Assembly: GCF_900323885.1 (NCBI RefSeq)
Contig: NZ_OOHJ01000006.1
Span: forward strand, 855,946 to 919,945
Direction: 5' to 3'
Source of the DNA: [Actinomadura] parvosata subsp. kistnae
GTDB lineage: Bacteria > Actinomycetota > Actinomycetes > Streptosporangiales > Streptosporangiaceae
Length of the DNA: 64,000 nt
A program made the position numbers and the translations under genes. Under the pieces are notes generated by a model. It was given only the letters and a program-made list of their open reading frames with translations. It was not told where the DNA came from and did no database searches. Shown here piece after piece: positions 58,000 through 64,000 of this stretch (the stretch's first letter is position 1; each line of letters opens with the position of its first letter).

Positions 58000-58953
58000 G
58001 TGGCTTGGGACGCGCTTTCGCTGGTCGACGCCGCCGACGATCGCCCGCTGATCGAGCGGCGGGCCGTGCTGCGTGACGGCTTCTACGAGCTGCAGGCCCG
58101 CACCGTGATCGAGCGGGTGCCGCAGGCCGCGGGCATCGCCCAGCAGTGGGCCGTCTCCCCCTACCGCGGCTGCGCCCATGCCTGCCGCGGCTGCGGCGCC
58201 CGCGCCGCGCACCGCAAGCTCGGTCTCGACCTGGGCCGCGACTTCGACACCCGCATCGTCGTGCGCCCGAACGTCGCCGAGCGGCTGCGCGCCGAGCTGC
58301 AACGCTGGGGCGGCGGCGAGATCGCGGTCGGGCTGGGCGGCGACTGCTACCAGGCGGCGGAGGAGACCTACCGGCTGATGCCGCGCGTGATCGCGGCGCT
58401 GGCCGGCGCGGGCACCCCGTTCACCGTCTACACCAAGGGGCCGCTGGTGCTGCGCGACGCCGAGCTGCTGGCGCGGGCCGGGGCGCGGGTGGCGGTGTCG
58501 ATCGCGTTCGTGGACGAGCGGATCCGGCGCGCCGTCGAGCCGGGCGCGCCGCCCGCGCAGGCGCGGCTGGAGCTGGTCTCGGCGCTGGTGGAGGCGGGCG
58601 TCGACTGCCGGGTGCTGATGGCGCCGGTGCTGCCGCTGCTGAGCGACGCCGCCGACCAGCTCGCCGCCACCGTACGCCGCATCGCCGCGGCCGGGGTGCG
58701 GCGGGTGGAGCCGGTGGTGCTGCGGCTGCCGCCGGGCACGCGCGCCTGGTACGTGGAGTGGCTGGAGCAGGCGCATCCGCAGCTCGTGGCCCGCTACGAG
58801 GAGCTGTACGACCGCGCGGGCCTGCCGTCACCGGCCTACGAGGGCCGGATCACGGGGCAGATCGCGCAGCTGTGCCGCATGTACGGGATGGAGTACGGCG
58901 CCCCCGAACCGGCGCAGGGCGAGCCGAAGGCGGCGCAGCTCGCGCTCGTCTGA
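58000..58953 (+). CDS. Rv2578c-family radical SAM protein
   Basis: 317 residues. The iron-sulphur cluster motif is CAHACRGC (CxxxCxxC) in SPYRGCAHACRGCGAR, the SPL-like sequence of the Rv2578c family (relatives of spore photoproduct lyase). It continues with GLGGDCYQAAEETYRLMPRVIAAL and a TIM-barrel pattern. A DNA-repair role has been guessed from the SPL-like motif but is not shown. GTG 58000 has GGAGG only a few bases upstream, so spacing is tight. A LexA-like box precedes it. Confidence 0.88.
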   Translation: MAWDALSLVDAADDRPLIERRAVLRDGFYELQARTVIERVPQAAGIAQQWAVSPYRGCAHACRGCGARAAHRKLGLDLGRDFDTRIVVRPNVAERLRAELQRWGGGEIAVGLGGDCYQAAEETYRLMPRVIAALAGAGTPFTVYTKGPLVLRDAELLARAGARVAVSIAFVDERIRRAVEPGAPPAQARLELVSALVEAGVDCRVLMAPVLPLLSDAADQLAATVRRIAAAGVRRVEPVVLRLPPGTRAWYVEWLEQAHPQLVARYEELYDRAGLPSPAYEGRITGQIAQLCRMYGMEYGAPEPAQGEPKAAQLALV

Positions 58954-58989
58954 CAGCCCCCGTCGTCGCATGGCCTGTCTTGTGAGAGG

Positions 58990-59834
58990 TCAGTCGGCCG
59001 GCAGCGGCCAGCCGTTCAGCACGTGGCCGGGGTGTTCGCGCAGGAACCGCCGCCGGACCTCGATGTACCGGGTGGGTGTGAGCCCGGTGAAGGCGCGGAA
59101 CTCGTGGCCGAAGTGGGCCTGGTCGAAGTAGCCGGCGCCGCCGGCGAGGCCGCCCCAGTCGATGGCCCGGCGGGGTCGATCGCGAACACGGTGGCGGTGA
59201 AGCGGTGGGTGCGGGCCAGCCGCTTGGGGGTGACGCCGATGAGCTCCTTGAACCGCCGTGCCAGATGGGTGCTGCTGACTCCGGCGGCCACGCTCAGGTC
59301 GCCGATCGTGGCCGTCCCGCCGCTCGCCGCGATGACGTCGCTGGTGTGGCGGACCAGCGCGAGGCCGGGGGTCTCGCGCAGCCGCCGCATGAGCTCCTGC
59401 TCCAGCAGCGTCAGCATCGCGTGCGGCCCGCTCGCCGCGGCCAGCCGCTCGCGCAGCTCGGCGACGGCGGCCCGGCCCCACACCTGCTCCAGTGTGACCG
59501 GCCGGTCGCACAGCTCGGCGGCGGGCATCGGCAGGAACGGCGCCGGCCCCCACGGCTTGAAGTGCACCCCGACGGACCGGGTGCGGGGCGGGTAGCCGAA
59601 CTCGACGGCGCGGGTGGGCATGGTGATCACGCAGCCGTCGGCGTACGCGCCCGTCTCGGTGCCGGTGCCGGCGCGGATGCGGAACGGCGCCCCGAGGTTG
59701 ACGATGAGCAGGGCCGACGGGCTCGGCGGCAGCGTCAGCCGGGCGTACGGGGACGCGCCCTCCAGGTAGTAGAGGTCGTCGATCAGCCCGTCCAGCGGCG
59801 GTCGCGGCACTCTGGACACGTACTCCACCCGCAC
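58990..59834 (-). pseudogene. AraC family regulator, one apparent frameshift
   Basis: The N-terminal part (MRVEYVSRVPRPPLDGLIDD to RFTATVFAIDPA) is an AraC cupin-like sensor plus the first HTH helices (VSSTHLARRFKELIGVTPKRLART). The second HTH (IDWGGLAGGAGYFDQAHFGHEFRAFTGLTPTRYIEVRRRFLREH) continues in the next frame and ends at 58990. One missing base near 59166-59175 (GCCCGGCGGGG) explains the break. With it restored the protein has about 281 residues, normal for the family. Probably a working gene. Targets unknown. Confidence 0.8.
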
Positions 59835-59907
59835 AGTATCGCCGGAACGGGCGGGCGTGCGCGTCAGGAAGGCCGGCAGGGCTGGCCGGTGGGGCCGGCC
59901 GGTGGGG

Positions 59908-60162
59908 TTAGCCGGTGGCGGCCGGGGTGGAGCGGACGGCGAGGCGGTCGAGGGAGATGCCGAGCACGTCGGCCAGCGCCGCGATGGTGAAGAACGCCGG
60001 CGTCGCGATGCGGCCGGTCTCGATCTTGCGGAGGGTTTCGGCGGACATGCCGGCCGCGGCGGCGACCTCGACGATGCTGCGCTCGCCGCGTGCCTGGCGC
60101 AGCACCTGGCCGAGCTGCTCGCCGCGCAGCCGCTCCTCGGGGGTCAGCGGTGGTCGCACCAT
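59908..60162 (-). CDS. Small XRE-family regulator
   Basis: 84 residues, little more than an XRE helix-turn-helix: LRQARGERSIVEVAAAAGMSAETLRKIETGRI. ATG 60162; longer starts in frame lack ribosome sites. It is divergent from the UvrA-like gene, with direct and inverted CCGTA elements in between (60212-60238), so it probably represses that gene and itself. Confidence 0.85.
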   Translation of the reverse strand: MVRPPLTPEERLRGEQLGQVLRQARGERSIVEVAAAAGMSAETLRKIETGRIATPAFFTIAALADVLGISLDRLAVRSTPAATG

Positions 60163-60211
60163 GGCCCCACTGTATACCGGCCGCGGGAGCGGGCTCGCAC
60201 CACACCACGGA

Positions 60212-60238
60212 CCGTACAGCGTCCCGTACACCATACGG
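60212..60238. promoter_or_regulatory. Operator-like CCGTAC repeats before the UvrA-like gene
   Basis: CCGTAC occurs at 60212 and 60224 (12-bp period), and CCGTA-CACCA-TACGG (60224-60238) is an inverted repeat. It lies 12 bp before the UvrA-like ATG, between it and the XRE gene. Confidence 0.6.
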
Positions 60239-60250
60239 TAGCGTGGGGGG

Positions 60251-62497
60251 ATGGACGACAGCATCGAGATCACCGGCGCGCGCGTCAACAACCTCAAGAA
60301 CGTCAGCCTGCGCATCCCCAAGAACCACCTGGTCGTCTTCACCGGCGTGTCCGGCTCCGGCAAGTCCTCCATCGTCTTCGACACCATCGCCGCCGAAGCC
60401 CAGCGCCAGCTGAACGAGACCTACACCGCCTTCATCCGCAACCGCCTGCCCTCCTACGACAAACCCGACGTCGAAACCATCGACCACCTCAGCGCCACCA
60501 TCGTCGTCGACCAGAAACCCGTCGGCGGCAACGCCCGCTCCACCGTCGGCACCATGACCGACATCATGCCGATCCTGCGCATCCTGTTCTCCCGCTACGG
60601 CACCCCCAGCGCCGGCTACTCCTTCGCCTACTCCTTCAACGACCCCGCCGGCATGTGCCCCGGCTGCGACGGCCTCGGCCGCGCCGTCCGCCTCGACATC
60701 GACGCCCTCATCGACGACGAACGCTCCCTCGACGACGGCGCCATCCGCTTCCCCCTGTTCGGCGTCGGCACCTGGCAATGGCAGATCTACGCCCGCTCCG
60801 GCACCTTCGACCCCGCCAAACCCGTCCGCGACTACACCCCCGCCGAACGCGACCTCCTCCTGCACGGCAGCGGCTTCACCGTCGACGTCCACGGCAAGAA
60901 CGGCACCCTCAACAAGGTCGACTACGAAGGCGTCGCCGACCGCTTCACCCGCCTCTACCTCCGGCGCGACACCTCCACCCTGTCCGAACGCACCCGCCGC
61001 GCCGTCGCCGACCTCATCACCGAAGGCGTCTGCCCGCAGTGCCACGGCGCCCGCCTCAACCAGGCGGCCCTGGCCACCCGCATCGGCCCCCACACCATCG
61101 CCGACCACGCCGCCATGGAGATCACCGACCTCATCACCGTCCTGGACGGCCTGCACAACCCCGTCGCCGACGCCGCCGCCCGAGCCCTGCGGCGCCTCGA
61201 CGACATCGGCCTCGGCTACCTCACCCTCGACCGCGAGACCTCCACCGTCTCCGGCGGCGAGGCTCAGCGCCTCAAAACCGTCCGCCACCTCGGCTCCGCC
61301 CTCACCGGCATGACCTACGTCTTCGACGAGCCCAGCGCCGGCCTGCACCCCAGCGACGTCGGACGGCTCAACACCCTCCTGCGAGCCCTGCGCGACAAAG
61401 GCAACACCGTCCTGGTCGTCGAGCACGACCCCGACGTCATCGCCATCGCCGACCACGTCATCGACCTCGGCCCCGGCGCCGGCACCCACGGCGGCCAGGT
61501 CGTCTTCCAAGGCGACGTCGCCGCCCTCACCCGCGCCGACACCCCCACCGGACGCGCGCTACGCCACCGCGTCCCGCTCAAGACCAGCCCGCGCCGCCCC
61601 ACCGGCCGGCTCACGCTCTCCCCCGCCACCCTGCACAACCTGCACCAGGTCGCCCTCGACCTGCCCACCGGCGTGCTCACCTGCATCACCGGCGTCGCCG
61701 GCAGCGGCAAATCCACCCTCGCCACCCGCATCCTGCCCGCCCAGCACCCCTCCGTCACCGTCGTCGACCAGAGCGCCCCCGGCACCTCCGCCCGCTCCAG
61801 CCCCGCCTCCTACCTCGGCATCCTCGACCCGATCCGCCGCCTGTTCGCCCGCGCCACCGGCACCCCGCCCGCCCTGTTCAGCCACAACTCCGACGGCGCC
61901 TGCCCCCGCTGCGAAGGCCGCGGCCTCATCCACACCGACCTGGCCTTCATGGACCCCATCACCACCGTGTGCGAAATGTGCGCCGGCACCCGCTACCGTC
62001 CCGAAGCGCTCACCCACCGGCTGCGCGGCCACTCCATCGCCGACGTCCTCGCCCTGACCGCCGAGCAGGCCGCCGCCTTCTTCACCGAGCCCGCCGTCAC
62101 CGCCCGCGTCCACGCCCTCCTCGACGTCGGCCTCGGCTACCTCACCCTCGGACAGCCCACCTCCACCCTGTCCGGCGGCGAGCTGCAACGCATGAAACTC
62201 GCCGCCGAGCTGCACCGCACCGGCGCCATCCACGTCCTGGACGAGCCCACCACCGGCCTGCACCTGTCCGACGTCCAGACGCTCATCGCCCTGCTGGACC
62301 GGCTCGTGGACGGCGGCAACACCGTCATCGTCATCGAGCACCACCTCGACGTCGTCAAACGCGCCGACTGGGTGATCGACCTCGGCCCTGGCGGCGGCAA
62401 ACACGGCGGCCGCGTCCTGTTCCAAGGGCCGCCCCAGGACCTCGTCTCAGCGCCGGGCTCGATCACCGGCGCCCATCTCAAAGCCGCACTCGGCTGA
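60251..62497 (+). CDS. Short UvrA-like double ABC ATPase (DrrC/UvrA2 type)
   Basis: 748 residues, about 200 shorter than UvrA. Two ABC modules: Walker A GVSGSGKSS, signature VSGGEAQRL and Walker B YVFDEPSAGLH in the first; GVAGSGKST, LSGGELQRMK and HVLDEPTTGLH in the second. Zinc-finger Cys pairs (CPGC, CPQC, CPRC, CEMC) are in place. The UvrB-binding segment is missing or short. This class includes DrrC and other self-resistance proteins that remove DNA-intercalating antibiotics, and damage-tolerance UvrA2. ATG 60251 follows a G-run ribosome site. Likely controlled by the divergent XRE protein. Confidence 0.88.
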   Translation: MDDSIEITGARVNNLKNVSLRIPKNHLVVFTGVSGSGKSSIVFDTIAAEAQRQLNETYTAFIRNRLPSYDKPDVETIDHLSATIVVDQKPVGGNARSTVGTMTDIMPILRILFSRYGTPSAGYSFAYSFNDPAGMCPGCDGLGRAVRLDIDALIDDERSLDDGAIRFPLFGVGTWQWQIYARSGTFDPAKPVRDYTPAERDLLLHGSGFTVDVHGKNGTLNKVDYEGVADRFTRLYLRRDTSTLSERTRRAVADLITEGVCPQCHGARLNQAALATRIGPHTIADHAAMEITDLITVLDGLHNPVADAAARALRRLDDIGLGYLTLDRETSTVSGGEAQRLKTVRHLGSALTGMTYVFDEPSAGLHPSDVGRLNTLLRALRDKGNTVLVVEHDPDVIAIADHVIDLGPGAGTHGGQVVFQGDVAALTRADTPTGRALRHRVPLKTSPRRPTGRLTLSPATLHNLHQVALDLPTGVLTCITGVAGSGKSTLATRILPAQHPSVTVVDQSAPGTSARSSPASYLGILDPIRRLFARATGTPPALFSHNSDGACPRCEGRGLIHTDLAFMDPITTVCEMCAGTRYRPEALTHRLRGHSIADVLALTAEQAAAFFTEPAVTARVHALLDVGLGYLTLGQPTSTLSGGELQRMKLAAELHRTGAIHVLDEPTTGLHLSDVQTLIALLDRLVDGGNTVIVIEHHLDVVKRADWVIDLGPGGGKHGGRVLFQGPPQDLVSAPGSITGAHLKAALG

Positions 62498-63116
62498 CGG
62501 GGCGCCCGGCGTGCCCGGCACCGGCTCATAACCCGCGTGACATCCGGCGTAATAAGCCGGGTAATAAGCCGTGCTCCAGCTCCGCCACCCGCCCGTGGCG
62601 CGACCACTGCCGGCCCGTCGCCCGCCGCTCCACCACGGCAACCCGGGCGCGGGGCCCACTACGCCGTACCGTGACGACCGGCGCCACCACGGCAGACGCT
62701 CCCGCTGATAACCCGCACAAGGGACGAATCCGCCGCCGCCTCACCTGACGCCGCGCGAGATCCCGCACGGGACCCCGCACGGGACCCCGCCCCGGCCCGC
62801 CCGGCGCGCGGCGGCCCGCCGGCCGGCGGGCGGCACCGGCACGCCGCCGGAAAGCAGCAGCCGTTCCACTTCCTAACATGAGGCGTAACTCCAGTCGATC
62901 AGCACCCGCGCCACCCCGCAGAGCCGGGACGGCACGCGCTGTCATGGACGCGCTGTGCATACTGGCGACGCGGGGGCCGTGACCGGTGTGGGCCACGCTC
63001 CCGGGTCGTCGCCCCCAGGTTATGTCCCGCTCACGCCGCAGGTCCGCCCCGATCACGAAGCCACAGCAACTTTTGACCTTGGCATGGCACGCCCCCTGCC
63101 CGCCCTTGACCAGCCG
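62498..63116. other. 619-bp stretch without a confident gene
   Basis: It lies between the UvrA-like gene and the WYL regulator's 3' end. It holds a doubled GTAATAAGCCG near 62548 and a 12-bp tandem unit CCCCGCACGGGA (about 62760-62790). A minus frame at 62526-63056 is open but very Arg/Gly-rich, without ribosome site or recognisable motif, and I do not call it. AT-containing GTAATAAG blocks stand out from the GC background. Confidence 0.55.
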
Positions 63117-64000
63117 TCACGGCGCCTGGTTGTCCTCCAGGAGCTGCCTGGCACGGGCGAGGAACGCCTGCCGGACCTCCTCCGGATGCAGGATCCGCAG
63201 CGGCCGGCCGAGGCTGAGCAGGTAGCGGGCCAGGCCGTCGGCGTCCGGCCCGCCGATGTCGACGATCGTCGCGTCCGCACCGTCCGGGCGGTGCACCCCG
63301 ACCGTCGGCGGCACCAGCCGGCGCGCCTCATCGGCCGGCACCGCCAGCCGGATGCTCACCCGCATCGGGTAGGGCCGCGACGCGATGCCCGTGCCCACCA
63401 TCCGCGCCGGATCCGGCGGGTCGGGCAGCGCGGCGGCCTGCCCGGTCGCGGCGGCCTCGACGATGCGGTCCGTACGGAAGGTGCGCCAGTCCTGCCGCGT
63501 CACGTCATAGGCCAGCAGATACCAGCGGCGGCCGGTGTAGATGAGCCGGTAGGGATCCACCCGCCGCGTGGACGTCGTCCCGCCCCCGTCACGGTAGGTC
63601 AGCCGGATGCGTTCGCCCCGCCGGCACGCCGTCGCCAGGCCGAGCAGCAGCGCCGGCGAGATCCGGCCGTCGTCGGGGAAGGCGGTGTGGGTGAACGCGG
63701 CGTCCAGCTCCCCGAGCCGGTCGGCGATCCTGGCCGGCAGCACCTGGCGCAGCTTCAGCAGCGCCGACAGAGCCGCCTGGTCGCTGCCCGACACCCCGCT
63801 GAACGCGGCCGCGCGCAGCCCCACGGCGACCGCGAGCGCCTCCTCCTCATCCAGGATCAGCGGCGGAATGCCGGTGCCGGGCCCGAGGTGGTAGCCGCCC
63901 CACGGGCCCATCTCCGACTCGATGCCGTAGCCGAGCTCCCGCAGCCGCGCGATGTCCCGGCGGACCGTCCGCTCGGTGATCCGCAGCTGGGCGGCCAGCT
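63117..64000 (-). CDS. WYL-domain transcriptional regulator (DeoR-type HTH), partial at window end
   Basis: The visible part begins at the window edge inside an HTH (LAAQLRITERTVRRDIARLRELGYGIESEMGPWGGYHLGPG) and continues into a WYL domain (YRLIYTGRRWYLLAYDVTRQDWRTFRTDRI) and a C-terminal WCX-like extension ending at 63117. The 5' end lies beyond base 64000; about 20 or more N-terminal residues are missing. Such proteins sense nucleic acid or small ligands through WYL and control DNA-damage or phage-defence genes among others. The start ATG at 63911 suggested by the frame is internal and not the real start. Confidence 0.9.
   Translation of the reverse strand, partial: LAAQLRITERTVRRDIARLRELGYGIESEMGPWGGYHLGPGTGIPPLILDEEEALAVAVGLRAAAFSGVSGSDQAALSALLKLRQVLPARIADRLGELDAAFTHTAFPDDGRISPALLLGLATACRRGERIRLTYRDGGGTTSTRRVDPYRLIYTGRRWYLLAYDVTRQDWRTFRTDRIVEAAATGQAAALPDPPDPARMVGTGIASRPYPMRVSIRLAVPADEARRLVPPTVGVHRPDGADATIVDIGGPDADGLARYLLSLGRPLRILHPEEVRQAFLARARQLLEDNQAP

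Noticed and set aside
62526..63056. Minus-strand ORF of 176 codons after the UvrA-like gene
   Set aside because: Very Arg/Gly-rich, no ribosome site, no motif, crosses tandem repeats; typical of spurious frames in GC-rich DNA.

Overview
The window is 64 kb of very GC-rich DNA (third codon positions almost all G or C, many GTG starts and some TTG starts, frequent 4-base ATGA/GTGA overlaps). Gene content (ECF41 sigma factor, a SARP-type regulator, NarL-type two-component systems, DrrAB-type ABC exporter, P450, secreted arabinofuranosidase, L,D-transpeptidase, WYL and XRE regulators) points to a soil actinomycete, probably a Streptomyces- or Nonomuraea-like filamentous genus. The genus is a guess. 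I see no rRNA, tRNA, CRISPR array or replication origin.

Layout. 0-8 kb: a membrane-anchored PQQ-repeat protein and partner, a GH54 arabinofuranosidase behind a perfect LacI-type operator, and an SPFH (flotillin-like) protein. 8-18 kb: an ECF41 sigma factor with its oxidoreductase and its own promoter, TetR plus two SDR enzymes, an odd class-I amidotransferase, LysR, a serine hydrolase, and a copper-amine-oxidase-like protein with an altered cofactor motif. 18-25 kb: HxlR with an MFS pump, followed by an island-like stretch. That stretch holds wrecked MBOAT and AlgJ/X-type acetyltransferase genes, a beta-lactamase fold protein, and a SecA-shaped protein that has lost its ATPase motifs and its preprotein cross-linking domain. 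A displaced 3' fragment of an MFS gene ends it. 25-33 kb: RecD2-type helicase, lipoprotein L,D-transpeptidase, GNAT, DHFR-like reductase, a DUF5937 regulator and an MFS pump sharing a twin operator, and an XRE-cupin regulator. 33-45 kb: methyltransferase with a histidine-rich tandem repeat, imine-reductase-like enzyme, Tat-type SDR, two-component pair, aldo/keto reductase, berberine-bridge-type oxidase, DUF4267, hemerythrin, and a large SARP-AAA-TPR regulator preceded by textbook 11-bp SARP repeats. 45-54 kb: HIT hydrolase, orphan tyrosine recombinase, a HypX homologue in an operon with an XRE-MurA fusion, and a DrrAB exporter divergent from an IS30-HTH/MarR fusion regulator. 54-64 kb: P450, small membrane protein, Cys-rich repeat protein, an SMR pump-TetR-DUF952-NTF2 operon, a radical SAM protein behind a LexA-like box, AraC and XRE regulators, a short UvrA-like double ATPase, and a WYL regulator cut by the window end.

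Two patterns run through the window. First, at least five genes (SPFH, Tat-SDR, SARP, DUF952, AraC) are broken by what looks like a one-base contraction in a G/C run, and a sixth (AlgJ/X) by a small indel. This looks more like uncorrected sequence error than decay, except for the MBOAT/AlgX pair, where a real truncation is also present. Second, 12- and 15-bp tandem repeats (multiples of three) occur in or beside at least eight genes.

The best candidates for something undescribed are the ATPase-dead, PPXD-less SecA-like protein in its island, and the HypX plus XRE-MurA pair without any hydrogenase gene in view.
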